From positions 186,001-250,000 of the forward strand of contig JBAZNU010000001.1 of assembly GCA_041649015.1 (NCBI GenBank): a stretch of 64,000 nucleotides of DNA, in the 5' to 3' direction. The position numbers were made by a program, and so were the translations under genes. The stretch is from Ignavibacteria bacterium. GTDB taxonomy: Bacteria > Bacteroidota > Ignavibacteria > Tepidaquicellales > Tepidaquicellaceae. Positions 9,366 through 18,316 of the stretch are shown here, one piece after another; position 1 is the stretch's first letter, and every line of letters begins with the position of its first letter. The notes under the pieces are model-generated. The model saw only the letters and a list, made by a program, of their open reading frames with translations, ran no database searches and had not been told where the DNA came from.

Positions 9366-9974
9366 ATGAAGATAAAATTACTTATTGCGTTTGTTATTCT
9401 GACGGTATCAGGAATGGGTATTGCACAAGACATAAAAGATATTGGTGTTAAAGAAAGTGCATCAATTCAGAGTACTACAAAACAGTTTTCTGATAACCTA
9501 TTCTTTGGAGGAGATTTCAGCGCAAGTTTCGGGACCTATTCTCAGATAACAATAGCTCCATCTATCGGATACAAGTTAAGCAGTATGTTCGCCGCGATTC
9601 TTAAAGTGGGTTACTCACACGGCTGGACGAGTGATTACAAAGACCAGAGCGGCAGCACTCTCGGTTATGATAATTTTGGCACGAACCTTACATTAAGATT
9701 TTCACCGGTAAGACAATTTTATGCATTACTCGAACCCGCATATTACAGCTACGAAGCACCGATTGCATATTCTTCCGGAACTACTCTGCTTTATTATGGA
9801 AAAGAAAGAAGGTCTGTACCATTTGTATTTCTTGGTGCAGGAGTTTATCAGGCTATACCAAATTCAAGATTTGGATTAACAGCTGAAGTAAAAGTTGATT
9901 TACTTAACGATAAAAACTCACCGTATAAGGAATGGACTCCAATGTATTCAATCGGTGCGACTTTCGGATTTTAG
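9366..9974 (+). CDS. Small outer-membrane beta-barrel protein
   Basis: The frame is open from 9258, but the ATG at 9366 is preferred. It begins a clean signal peptide (MKIKLLIAFVILTVSGMGIAQ) and the upstream codons read as non-coding. The 202-residue product has a mature part of alternating hydrophobic/polar strands (FFGGDFSASFGTYSQITIAPSIGY to SIGATFGF) that ends in phenylalanine, the usual C-terminus of an outer-membrane barrel of the OmpA/porin-like type with about eight strands. No enzyme motif is seen, so its specific role is unknown. It is monocistronic and followed by a strong bidirectional terminator. Confidence 0.8.
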   Translation: MKIKLLIAFVILTVSGMGIAQDIKDIGVKESASIQSTTKQFSDNLFFGGDFSASFGTYSQITIAPSIGYKLSSMFAAILKVGYSHGWTSDYKDQSGSTLGYDNFGTNLTLRFSPVRQFYALLEPAYYSYEAPIAYSSGTTLLYYGKERRSVPFVFLGAGVYQAIPNSRFGLTAEVKVDLLNDKNSPYKEWTPMYSIGATFGF

Positions 9975-10022
9975 TTTTTTGAGAAGCTGTTAAAAGGTAG
10001 AACTTTATAAAAAGGCTTTTAT

Positions 10023-10056
10023 AAAAAAGGCTGATATTTCTATCAGCCTTTTTTTT
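10023..10056. terminator. Bidirectional Rho-independent terminator
   Basis: A 14-bp stem (aaaaaaggctgata, loop tttc, tatcagcctttttt) at 10023-10054 is flanked by A and T tracts on the two sides. It lies between the convergent genes ending at 9974 (plus) and 10074 (minus) and can serve both. Confidence 0.92.
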
Positions 10057-10073
10057 AAAATAAAATTAAATTG

Positions 10074-10736
10074 TTATTTAAGTAATACCTTGTTGTTCAC
10101 AAGCTGCTCAGCCGTTGCTTTTACGAACGACTTCGTGAAGTCGGTTATTGAAGAAGGATTAACTGTTTCAGAGACCATTGAATAATCAACTTCACCGTTA
10201 TCGTTATCATAGATGCTCGTTTCAATGTAAATCTCCGTGTCGGTTACGTAGTAACCCGGTGCGTACAGTGTGTTATAACTCATGAAGTAATAGCTGTAAT
10301 AAGGTGCATAGTAGTATGAGGGCATGTATGTCGGCGTTCCGGGAACATACTTCTGTTCAGACTTCGCATCTTTAACCTTCATAATCATAATGCCGTCAAT
10401 GTTGTTTTCTTTCATTTTTTCAACAATCATTTTTTCGGCTGCGCTTTTATCGTCAACCTTGCCGTCTTTATCTTTATCGAATGCATCATATGCAAATATA
10501 TCATAGGTCGTGATACATTTTATTCCCGATGTTTTGAGTTCTTTAACCATAGCGTCTTCAATCGACCTTCGGGCAACAATGTTATCTTTTGTAACTGCAA
10601 GAATTGCTAATTTACTAAATTTCTTCCCCGTAAATCCTTTTGCTTTCCATGTATCGGTTATATACGTCATAGAACCGCATGAATAGAGGAATGACGAGAG
10701 TATAAACGCTGTAATAAATAGTGATAATTTTTTCAT
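10074..10736 (-). CDS. Lipoprotein of unknown function with a calcium-loop-like motif
   Basis: 220 residues. The signal ends in the lipobox LYSC with Cys20, so the product is a lipoprotein. DKDKDGKVDD at 87-96 looks like an isolated EF-hand-type or dockerin-type calcium loop. Residues ~130-160 are very tyrosine- and proline-rich (PTYMPSYYYAPYYSYYF). The overall organisation, with a short sequence after the lipid anchor (TWKAKGF) and a conserved core about stochastic degradation of the second messenger not being apparent, is reminiscent of DUF4136-type lipoproteins, but I cannot confirm membership. It stands between a terminator and nuoJ (29 bp from nuoJ's stop) and may be cotranscribed with nuoJ. 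Confidence 0.72.
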   Translation of the reverse strand: MKKLSLFITAFILSSFLYSCGSMTYITDTWKAKGFTGKKFSKLAILAVTKDNIVARRSIEDAMVKELKTSGIKCITTYDIFAYDAFDKDKDGKVDDKSAAEKMIVEKMKENNIDGIMIMKVKDAKSEQKYVPGTPTYMPSYYYAPYYSYYFMSYNTLYAPGYYVTDTEIYIETSIYDNDNGEVDYSMVSETVNPSSITDFTKSFVKATAEQLVNNKVLLK

Positions 10737-10765
10737 AGTATTAAAAAGTTAAATTTTAAAATTAC

Positions 10766-11272
10766 TCATTCAAACTTTTTCTTCGCAAGAACAACTGCGC
10801 CTACAACGGCGGCAAGCAGAAGCATTCCTGCAGCAAGAACGTGGAATGAATATGTTGTGAATAAAACCTTACCAAGACTTTCTGCGGTGCCTATCTGTTC
10901 CGCAGTTTCACTCATCTGCTTCCCCTGGAACCCGAAATAAAACGAAATCCCGAGAACACTTAAAAGCAGTATTGAAATAAGTATTGACGTAATCTTTTTA
11001 ATTGAAAGAGGTTCCGTAACCTTAGACTCTTTTCCCACATTTAAAAGCATGATAACGAAAAGGAACAAAACCATTATGGCTCCCATATACACAAGCACCT
11101 GAATTATAGCAATGAACTGAGCTTTAAGAAGCAGGTATATCACCGCAACCGTGAAGAAATTCAGGATTAAAAATATAGCGCTGATGATGGGATTTTTTCG
11201 TGTAACCATAAACAGTGCGGAAACAACAGCCGCCGCACCAAACACCAGAAATATAATCGTTTCGAAACTCAT
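10766..11272 (-). CDS. nuoJ: NADH-quinone oxidoreductase subunit J
   Basis: 168 residues with five hydrophobic helices. The N-terminal pattern (ETIIFLVFGAAAVVSALFMVTRKNPIISAIFLI) and the segment AIIQVLVYMGAIMVLFLFVIMLLN are typical of NuoJ/ND6, the membrane subunit of complex I whose third helix takes part in the conformational coupling. The length is normal. Like nuoH it is separated from the rest of the complex I genes: its neighbours are a lipoprotein gene and a GroES-like gene. The assignment is firm; the genomic isolation is unusual. Confidence 0.92.
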   Translation of the reverse strand: MSFETIIFLVFGAAAVVSALFMVTRKNPIISAIFLILNFFTVAVIYLLLKAQFIAIIQVLVYMGAIMVLFLFVIMLLNVGKESKVTEPLSIKKITSILISILLLSVLGISFYFGFQGKQMSETAEQIGTAESLGKVLFTTYSFHVLAAGMLLLAAVVGAVVLAKKKFE

Positions 11273-11329
11273 TAATTGTAATTTACCAAATATAAGATTA
11301 ATAATACAAAATTATAACTCAAATTTTAA

Positions 11330-11701
11330 TCAAAACTCTTCACGCTCCACCATGAGAATCTGGCTTTGCGGTACTATGTAATACTTTTCATCCCTGTAAA
11401 CGACTTCAATAGAGCTTTTCTGAAGAAAGATTGCGAGGTCACCTTCTTTAACTTGCAGCGGAATGTATTTAACTTTTTCATCGTTCTGTTTCCATGATTC
11501 ATCGAGGTCATCTGCAGGCTGTGCGAGCGGGTATCCGGGACCTACTTTCATTATATAACCCGTCTGTACGATTTCCTTTTCCTGAACTCCGGGCGGCAAA
11601 TACAGGCCGGTTTTAGTCTTATCGGAAAGAGATTTAAGTTTTATTAGAACCCTGTCTCCTACTATTATTAAGTTTTTAAGTTTATTTTCTGTAAATTCCA
11701 T
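11330..11701 (-). CDS. GroES-like (Cpn10) co-chaperonin variant
   Basis: 123 residues. GDRVLIKLKSLSDKTKTGLYLPPGVQEKEIVQTGYIMKVGPG and later VKEGDLAIFLQKSSIEVVYRDEKYYIVPQSQILM follow the GroES pattern: the beta-barrel core, the mobile-loop region, and the terminal ILM in place of ILA. It is longer than classical GroES (about 95 residues) because of an insert around residues 57-78 (LAQPADDLDESWKQNDEKV). No groEL gene is adjacent. It is therefore a solitary paralogue rather than the main groES, and may modulate chaperonin or act alone. The antiporter gene starts divergently 125 bp away. Confidence 0.82.
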   Translation of the reverse strand: MEFTENKLKNLIIVGDRVLIKLKSLSDKTKTGLYLPPGVQEKEIVQTGYIMKVGPGYPLAQPADDLDESWKQNDEKVKYIPLQVKEGDLAIFLQKSSIEVVYRDEKYYIVPQSQILMVEREEF

Positions 11702-11826
11702 TTTAAGATATTTAATAAATTTACATATAGATTTTTGAACAAGAAATGTATTTAAATAGTAAAAAAACTTAATGTTTTGTATATTAATAATTCAAATGGA
11801 TAACATTTCAGATTGCATATAATTAG

Positions 11827-13296
11827 ATGAGTTTAACAACGGAAAATGTTTTACTCGTAGGATCAATTCTGTTGATTATTTCCGTACTTGCGGGTAAGAC
11901 TTCATATAAATTCGGAGTTCCGGTGCTTATATTCTTCCTTGCGATAGGCATGCTTGCAGGGTCGGAAGGAATTGGGGGTATTTATTTTGATAATCCAAAA
12001 GTTGCACAGTTTATAGGAATAATAGCATTAAACTTTATACTTTTCTCCGGCGGGTTCGAGACTGATATGAAATCTATTAAACCGGTGATGTGGAAAGGAA
12101 TCGTTCTTTCAACTTTTGGAGTTCTTATAACCGCTTTTGCTGTCGGTTTATTCGTCTGGTATTTTCTCGGGTTTACTATTTATGAGGGATTACTTCTTGG
12201 TTCTATAATATCTTCGACAGACTCAGCCGCAGTTTTTTCAATACTGCGTTCAAAAAGTCTTGCGCTTAAACATAACCTCCGTCCGTTGCTTGAACTCGAA
12301 AGCGGAAGCAACGACCCTATGGCTTACGTACTTACTATAGTCTTTACGGGTCTCGTTATACATCCTGAAACAACTTTGCTAAGTTCGATACCGATGTTTA
12401 TTCAGCAGCTTGTTCTCGGCACCGCTATGGGGCTGGGGCTTGGTTATGCAAGCAAACAGGTTATTAATAAAATTAAACTCGACTATGAGGGTTTGTATAT
12501 CGTTCTTGTTATTGCTCTAATGTTCTTTATTTTTGCTTCAACTGATTATATTGGCGGTAACGGTTTCCTCGCTGTTTATCTATCCGCTGTTTATCTTGGA
12601 AATCAAGAATTGATTCACAAGAAAAAATTACTCAAGTCGTTTGATGGTTTTGCATGGATGATGCAGATTGTTCTTTTCGTTACGCTCGGACTGCTTGTTT
12701 ACCCGAGCCACGTAGTTCCTATAATAGGAACAGGACTTATAGTTTCAGCTGTGTTGATTTTATTCGCCAGACCATTGAGCGTATTTATAACATTGTTGCC
12801 GTTTCAAATTACTACGAGAATGAAGATGTATATTTCATGGGTAGGACTTAGGGGTGCTGTACCTATTGTGTTTGCAACTTACCCTCTAATTGCAGGAGTC
12901 GATAAAGCTGGGCTCTTCTTTAATATAGTGTTTTTTATTTCAGTATCTTCTGTTCTTATTCAGGGAACAACTCTTCATGTTGTTGGGAAATGGCTGCATC
13001 TTACACTGCCCGAATCCGTGAAACCACGTACAATAGTCGATATGGAAAGGTTTGAGAGTATTAAATCATATCTGCACGAGATAATAATCCCTGCAAATTC
13101 ATTAGTAGTGGGTAAAGAAATTGTAGAGATTGGATTTCCGAAAACCGCACTTATTTCATTCATAAGAAGAAACAGCAAGTTCTTTTCCCCGGGCGGCTCA
13201 ACGGTTATTGAAGCCGGAGATAAACTTTTTGTACTCGCTGAAAGTAATGAGAGTATAAAAGAAGTTTATAAGTGTCTGGACGTGGAGGAGAATTAG
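11827..13296 (+). CDS. K+/H+ (or Na+/H+) antiporter of the CPA1/NhaP2 type
   Basis: 489 residues. Residues 1-~390 contain about twelve membrane helices with the CPA1-type exchanger elements (FSGGFETDMKSIKP, SIISSTDSAAVFSILR, ELESGSNDPMAYVLT). The paired acidic residues in SGSNDP are the ion-binding motif. The C-terminal ~75 residues (NSLVVGKEIVEIGFP to GDKLFVLAE) form a TrkA-C/RCK_C domain, as in NhaP2/CvrA potassium-proton antiporters. It probably exports potassium or sodium in exchange for protons at the inner membrane, gated by a ligand bound to the TrkA-C domain. It is monocistronic; the next gene is convergent. Confidence 0.9.
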   Translation: MSLTTENVLLVGSILLIISVLAGKTSYKFGVPVLIFFLAIGMLAGSEGIGGIYFDNPKVAQFIGIIALNFILFSGGFETDMKSIKPVMWKGIVLSTFGVLITAFAVGLFVWYFLGFTIYEGLLLGSIISSTDSAAVFSILRSKSLALKHNLRPLLELESGSNDPMAYVLTIVFTGLVIHPETTLLSSIPMFIQQLVLGTAMGLGLGYASKQVINKIKLDYEGLYIVLVIALMFFIFASTDYIGGNGFLAVYLSAVYLGNQELIHKKKLLKSFDGFAWMMQIVLFVTLGLLVYPSHVVPIIGTGLIVSAVLILFARPLSVFITLLPFQITTRMKMYISWVGLRGAVPIVFATYPLIAGVDKAGLFFNIVFFISVSSVLIQGTTLHVVGKWLHLTLPESVKPRTIVDMERFESIKSYLHEIIIPANSLVVGKEIVEIGFPKTALISFIRRNSKFFSPGGSTVIEAGDKLFVLAESNESIKEVYKCLDVEEN

Positions 13297-13338
13297 AACA
13301 TTAGGATGACGGTATTATAAATTGCTCCCGCGAATTCA

Positions 13339-15561
13339 TTATTTTCTGTTTCTAATACTTGATATTTCTGTGCCGTCTTTAAAGACAAGCATAAACTCTA
13401 CATCTCTGTAGTAAGAATTTGCAGCATCATACTCATAGTATTTTGCGGATGAGTTTGCGGGGATCTTCACATCAATAGAATCGAGTATATCTTCGTCAGA
13501 GTTTATGATGAGAAGCGATGCGTATTGTTCCGTCTGCTTATCAGAAACAATATACAGATTTAACTTTCCGTTTTCTTCCTTTGGAATCAGTATAGTTTCG
13601 GCGTAAAGTTCTTTCACGATGTTCAATGACGGCTTAGGGATACCGTAGTAATCAATTACAGACCATGAAACGACGGGATTGCAATCGTTGAACTGCCATA
13701 GAAGTGTTCCCATGCAGTAAGGTTTTGCAAGACGCTGTGCTTCGATTGCAGTAATCAGACAAAGTTCCTGAAGCTCCTGCGTGTTCCGTATATACTGTTG
13801 ATAATCATCTGTGCTGATATCATACATCTTCATGTACTTTGATAGAATTTCATAGCCTGTCGGATGCCTCTGATGAGCTTTTAATACGTCTGAGAATAAG
13901 TATCTGTCCTTTGGTTCCGTAAATTTGTTTATTGTTGAAGTATCGGGAAAGCTCTGAAATCCGTATTCGCTCATGAACCGCGGTACTTTCTTTTCGAGTG
14001 TATCGAATTTTGACATGCCCCACCAGATGCCCCAGTAGTGAGAATCTCCATGAGTCATGCTTTCTTTTCTGCCCCAGCCGTACTGAGGAGAAGTAGTCAC
14101 ATAAGATGTTCCGTTGGAATAATTCTTAACCAGTGACGGAAGTAGTTCATGAAATACTTTCTTATAGCCATTCCATATTATATTTTTCTGGTCATCGTTA
14201 TAAGAGTTCTGCCAACCCCAGTTTTGCCAGCCCTCGTCGTTTTCATTATTACCGCACCATAAAGCAAGCGAGGGATGATTGCTTAGACGCTTTATATTAT
14301 ACTCAGCTTCTGCTTCTACTTTTCCGAGGAAGTCGTTATCCCACGGATACATCGCACATGCAAACGTGAAATCCTGCCAGACGAGAATACCGTTTTCATC
14401 GCACTGATTGTAAAACTCATCATCTTCATATACTCCCCCTCCCCAGACACGAAGCATATTCATGTTAGATTCTTTTGCGAGTTTAATCAACTGCCTGTAC
14501 TTTTCTTTGGTTACACGCGGAAGAAAGTTATCGGCAGGGATGAAGTTAGCGCCCTTCATGAATACAGGTAGGCCGTTTAGTTTAAAATAAAATGATTTGC
14601 CGTAAGAATCTTCTTCCTGAATTAGTTCAATCTTTCTTATTCCGGCTCTAATACTTTTTGAATCAAGTACTTCATCTGCATATTTCAGCCTTACTTCAAA
14701 GTTATACATGTATTGTTCACCGAGTCCATTGCTCCACCATAGTCTTGGTTTTTCTATTGTTATTGTTTTATCATCGCCGGATTGATATTTGTTAACAGTG
14801 TTGTCATTCTTATTTATAATTTCAATCTGATAGATATTGTCTGTTTCGGAATATATATTAGTTTTAAAATCAAGAATTACATTGCTTAAGTCGTCGCTTA
14901 AAGATTGATTTATTAAAACATTATTTAATCTGGCTTTATTATATATCTCCATATATACATCGCGCCAGATACCGCATGTAATAAAACGCGGCGACCAGTC
15001 CCAGCCGTAGTGGTAAGCCGCTTTGCGTGTAAATACTCTTTCGCTGACAGGCAGATTTGGAACTCCTGTATTCTCAAAGAATGTTTTTGCAAGACTTTCA
15101 TCAATTGCGAGCGGAGAACGGAAAACAACTTCAAGAACGTTTGTGCCTTTTACAAGATACTGATGGAAATTGCTAATCCGATACTCAGTGAACATGTTAT
15201 CCGTGCTCAAGATGTTGTTACCGTTTATGATAACCTGTGCGTAAGTATCAAGCCCTTTGAAGACAAGGTCTATGCGGGTTTCATCGTTTATAACATCGAA
15301 TTCAAATTCTGTTCTATAAACCCAATCTTCTTTTTCTATCCATTGCACTTTCTTTTCATTGTCGCGGTAAAAGGGGTCTTCGATTTTTCCGTTTGCAAGA
15401 AGGTCTGTATGAACTGTACCTGGGACGCCGGCGGGCATATACTGCAAATCCTTTGCGTTCCTGAATGCCCAGTTAGTAAAGGGAATTCTTTTTAGTTGCG
15501 AATATGAATTCATACTGCTCATAATAATAATAACAAGTATATATGTATAAAGTCTTATCAA
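13339..15561 (-). CDS. Secreted GH2 beta-mannosidase
   Basis: 740 residues with a signal peptide (cleavage after MNSYSQ). The order is an N-terminal sugar-binding jelly roll (DWVYRTEFEF, VVFRSPL), an immunoglobulin-like domain, then a TIM barrel. WGGGVYEDDEFYNQCDENGILVWQD is the beta-mannosidase hallmark, ALWCGNNE near residue 437 carries the acid/base Glu, and FMSEYGFQS near 534 the nucleophile Glu. It is shorter than typical family members (about 800-860), probably lacking part of the C-terminal beta domains. Its start overlaps the stop of the upstream GH20 gene by 4 bp, so the two are translationally coupled. Likely substrate: terminal beta-mannose such as the N-glycan core or manno-oligosaccharides. 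Confidence 0.93.
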   Translation of the reverse strand: MIRLYTYILVIIIMSSMNSYSQLKRIPFTNWAFRNAKDLQYMPAGVPGTVHTDLLANGKIEDPFYRDNEKKVQWIEKEDWVYRTEFEFDVINDETRIDLVFKGLDTYAQVIINGNNILSTDNMFTEYRISNFHQYLVKGTNVLEVVFRSPLAIDESLAKTFFENTGVPNLPVSERVFTRKAAYHYGWDWSPRFITCGIWRDVYMEIYNKARLNNVLINQSLSDDLSNVILDFKTNIYSETDNIYQIEIINKNDNTVNKYQSGDDKTITIEKPRLWWSNGLGEQYMYNFEVRLKYADEVLDSKSIRAGIRKIELIQEEDSYGKSFYFKLNGLPVFMKGANFIPADNFLPRVTKEKYRQLIKLAKESNMNMLRVWGGGVYEDDEFYNQCDENGILVWQDFTFACAMYPWDNDFLGKVEAEAEYNIKRLSNHPSLALWCGNNENDEGWQNWGWQNSYNDDQKNIIWNGYKKVFHELLPSLVKNYSNGTSYVTTSPQYGWGRKESMTHGDSHYWGIWWGMSKFDTLEKKVPRFMSEYGFQSFPDTSTINKFTEPKDRYLFSDVLKAHQRHPTGYEILSKYMKMYDISTDDYQQYIRNTQELQELCLITAIEAQRLAKPYCMGTLLWQFNDCNPVVSWSVIDYYGIPKPSLNIVKELYAETILIPKEENGKLNLYIVSDKQTEQYASLLIINSDEDILDSIDVKIPANSSAKYYEYDAANSYYRDVEFMLVFKDGTEISSIRNRK

Positions 15562-17609
15562 TTTGATTTCTGTTTAACAAACTCAAGTAATTTCAAAAGA
15601 TTATCTGCATAGGGTATTTCAAGCTCTGCAACCGGCGCTTTTATCCTTAAAAGTTCTTTCTTGTAATTATTATACTTCTCTTCACTCAAACCTGAATCTT
15701 TTTGTATTGTGAATAAATCTTTCAGGATTCTTACTGATACATTTATATTTTCAAACAATGGCAGAATTTCAGCGAGCTTTGGATATAATTTCATTAGTTC
15801 AATTTCCTGTGCGGTGAAATCTGTACCTAAATACTGTAAATCAGGGAGTACAATTTCGTCCCCTCTGAGTTTTCTGCCGATAGAATTATTAATAAAAACT
15901 CCTAACGGAGCGTCAGGCTTCAGAACATCAACAAACCTGTCAAACGGAGTAAACTGACTGTACTTAGTGTACTTATGACGGTTGTAGTATTCAACGGGTT
16001 CGGGAATGCTCAAATAAACTATTACTTTTACTGATAACTCTGGGAGTACAGATGCAGCCATCATTCCGGAAAATTTTTCATTCAGGTTTATCTTTACACG
16101 CCATAGCAAGGATTCATTAAATCTTTCAAACATAACTTCGTTATTGTAAATGGAATCCTGCCCGAACGTTTTTCTACCCGACCAGAGGACTTCAGCGATC
16201 GCTGCTGTACGGGGCCAAATGCGCGTAAACACGTTAGTTGAATCGACAAGTTCAGCCCACATTGTTGCTTCACCGCCGAGAATATATTTCTTCTCTTCAT
16301 CCGTCAATCCAATGTCTGGCGGAAGAGGGTCGTTATAGTAATGGTCAACCATGCTCTGGCAAAGGTCAATATAATAACCGTTAGACAGTATTGAATAATA
16401 ACCGCTCTTTGCGGCTGTCATCATTCCCTGCTTACCCTGCCATGAATGAATCATAATGCTTTTGGGTAGCTCTGTGCTGAGTATCTCATCCCAACCAATC
16501 ATTTTCTTGCCGTGCTTTTCAATAATCTTTTGGATACGTTTATTGAAGTATGCCTGAAGCTCGTGATTATTCTTTATATTATTTGCTTTCTTGAATTCCT
16601 GAATTGCCTTGCTCGAATCCCACTGTTTGCCGCTGTTCTCATCGCCTCCTATATGAATGTATTCATCGTTAAAGAGTTGTGACATTTCTTTGAAAAACTT
16701 ATCAAAAAACTCGTATGTTTCTTCGCGTGTCGGGTCAAACGTAGGGTCAAACACACCGTAGTGCCTCTCAATCTCGTACGTACCCGGAAGACTTGCATAT
16801 TCCGGATAACCTACAAACCAAGCAGAAGAATGCCCGGGAATATCGAACTCGGGAATAACTCTTATTCCCCTGTCGTTAGCATATTTAATAATTTCTTTTA
16901 CGTCTTCGTGAGTGAAGTACTGTCCGTCAGAGCCCAATTCATGCAGTTTTGGGAATGTTTTGCATTCAATACGGAAACCCTGATCTTCAGAAAGATGCCA
17001 GTGCAGAACGTTCATTTTGAACATAGCCATAGCATCAAGGTTTCTAAGGATAACCGACTTTGTGATAAAGTGACGGCAGACATCCATCATAAGCCCGCGC
17101 CACTGAAATCGGGGAGAATCCACAATCTTAAGACATGGAATGAAAACATGATTTTCACCTGTTTGAATTAACTGGAGCAAGGTTTCCACACCACGCATTG
17201 CTCCGATATCCGTTAGTGCTGATATTATAATCCTGTCACTTTTTACTTCAAGTGTATAGCTTTCATCGGTATTCACATCAGGACCAACTTCTGAAGAGCA
17301 TTTTATTTCTATTACAGGTTTAACGCCACTGTTATCTTTATTAGTCCATGCCAATAATAAGCTTTTAATGTCGTCATCTTTTCGTTGAACATAATCAAGA
17401 AGCTTTTGAGATTTTACTCCTGTGTATTCTATTATGTATCCATTATTTAATATAAATTCTCCTTTGCCTTCAAGTGATAGCGACTGCGGATACGGCACAA
17501 GATAGTCGGTCGGCTTTAAGTCAGGTTTTGATAGTTGCGCATAAGAATAACTAATAGAAAGACACGCAACAACGAATAATAATAAAGTTATCCTAAAGTA
17601 ATTTCTCAT
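15558..17609 (-). CDS. Secreted GH20 beta-N-acetylhexosaminidase
   Basis: 683 residues. The frame is open to 17675, but the ATG at 17609 gives a proper signal peptide (MRNYFRITLLLFVVACLSISYSYAQ) and lies 1 bp after the previous gene's stop, so it is chosen. Domains: a GH20 N-terminal alpha/beta domain (LVPYPQSLSLEGKGEF), then the catalytic TIM barrel from ~150 with MNVLHWHLSEDQGFRIE and the catalytic Asp-Glu pair in HIGGDENSGKQW near residue 322. It removes terminal GlcNAc or GalNAc using substrate-assisted catalysis. It is the middle gene of a CAT-like / GH20 / GH2 operon. The C-terminal ~120 residues are alpha-helical and not recognised. Confidence 0.95.
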   Translation of the reverse strand: MRNYFRITLLLFVVACLSISYSYAQLSKPDLKPTDYLVPYPQSLSLEGKGEFILNNGYIIEYTGVKSQKLLDYVQRKDDDIKSLLLAWTNKDNSGVKPVIEIKCSSEVGPDVNTDESYTLEVKSDRIIISALTDIGAMRGVETLLQLIQTGENHVFIPCLKIVDSPRFQWRGLMMDVCRHFITKSVILRNLDAMAMFKMNVLHWHLSEDQGFRIECKTFPKLHELGSDGQYFTHEDVKEIIKYANDRGIRVIPEFDIPGHSSAWFVGYPEYASLPGTYEIERHYGVFDPTFDPTREETYEFFDKFFKEMSQLFNDEYIHIGGDENSGKQWDSSKAIQEFKKANNIKNNHELQAYFNKRIQKIIEKHGKKMIGWDEILSTELPKSIMIHSWQGKQGMMTAAKSGYYSILSNGYYIDLCQSMVDHYYNDPLPPDIGLTDEEKKYILGGEATMWAELVDSTNVFTRIWPRTAAIAEVLWSGRKTFGQDSIYNNEVMFERFNESLLWRVKINLNEKFSGMMAASVLPELSVKVIVYLSIPEPVEYYNRHKYTKYSQFTPFDRFVDVLKPDAPLGVFINNSIGRKLRGDEIVLPDLQYLGTDFTAQEIELMKLYPKLAEILPLFENINVSVRILKDLFTIQKDSGLSEEKYNNYKKELLRIKAPVAELEIPYADNLLKLLEFVKQKSN

Positions 17610-17610
17610 T

Positions 17611-18252
17611 TTAAGTATAATATTTATCGGGATTTGCGAGTATTTCAGAGAGCTTAAAATAATACTTAGAAACATGTATTCCGTCCATGAGACAGTGATT
17701 TACCTGCACGGAGAACGGCATCATAATTTTTCCGTCCTGCTTAAAATTCTTGCCGAATATAATACGGGGAACTGAATCTTTATAGCCTATTCTCATAGGG
17801 TTTGTAACACTTGTGAATGAAACCCACGGCAAAGAAGAAATAAAAATAAGGTCGTCTTTGCCTTCCTGGTCTTCACCGACGATGATTTTTCCCTTTGCTT
17901 CGTCTGACGTTTTCCGGTATTCATTGAGAAAGTCGCCGAATTTCTGTTTATACGGAATTATGAAGTTTGTATAAACATCCTGATCAGAAATCATAGCAAC
18001 TCCCGGATGAACGATATCATGTATTACTATTTTATCCCCCTGTATTCTGTACCTGAATTCTTCTATCTCGTTGCAGGAACGCATAACTGCATAAAGAACG
18101 GTTCTAAAAAGTGAATACTTATTCTTCTGAGAGAACCTGAAAGTACTCGTAATGTTCAGGTTTGTACAGATATTAAAATAAGGTATTTCGAAATTCTTAA
18201 AGAATTCAAAATGCTTTTTTCGTTTCCAGTTTTCTTTGTCTAAGTATTTCAT
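17611..18252 (-). CDS. Chloramphenicol acetyltransferase-family acyltransferase
   Basis: 213 residues, the normal length for the CatA-type family. The catalytic motif is VNHCLMDGIHV near residue 185: the catalytic His and the Asp-Gly of HHxxxDG are kept, but the first His is Asn. SSLPWVSFTSVTNPM is the conserved segment preceding it. Members form trimers and transfer acetyl from acetyl-CoA; most chromosomal ones have unknown natural substrates. It is the first gene of an operon with GH20 and GH2 glycosidases, so an acyl-sugar substrate is as plausible as antibiotic inactivation. Resistance should not be assumed. Confidence 0.85.
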   Translation of the reverse strand: MKYLDKENWKRKKHFEFFKNFEIPYFNICTNLNITSTFRFSQKNKYSLFRTVLYAVMRSCNEIEEFRYRIQGDKIVIHDIVHPGVAMISDQDVYTNFIIPYKQKFGDFLNEYRKTSDEAKGKIIVGEDQEGKDDLIFISSLPWVSFTSVTNPMRIGYKDSVPRIIFGKNFKQDGKIMMPFSVQVNHCLMDGIHVSKYYFKLSEILANPDKYYT

Positions 18253-18258
18253 TTTCTA

Positions 18259-18298
18259 TCACTGTTAGCAGTGAAAATAACACTGCATTTTATCACTG
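18259..18298. promoter_or_regulatory. Inverted and repeated CACTG motifs upstream of the CAT-like gene
   Basis: A perfect inverted repeat tcactg-ttag-cagtga (18259-18274) starts 7 bp upstream of the CAT-like start codon and is followed by two more cactg motifs (18281, 18294). It could be an operator or a small hairpin at the end of the upstream M42 transcript. No T-run follows on the minus strand. Confidence 0.3.
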
Positions 18299-18316
18299 TG
18301 TATAAGGAAAAAGATT

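Noticed and set aside
15010..15495. 161-residue plus-strand ORF
   Set aside because: It lies opposite the well-supported GH2 domain sequence and has no family features.
17611..18252. Chloramphenicol resistance gene
   Set aside because: Family membership alone does not show resistance; it is embedded in a glycosidase operon and the first His of the HHxxxDG motif is Asn.
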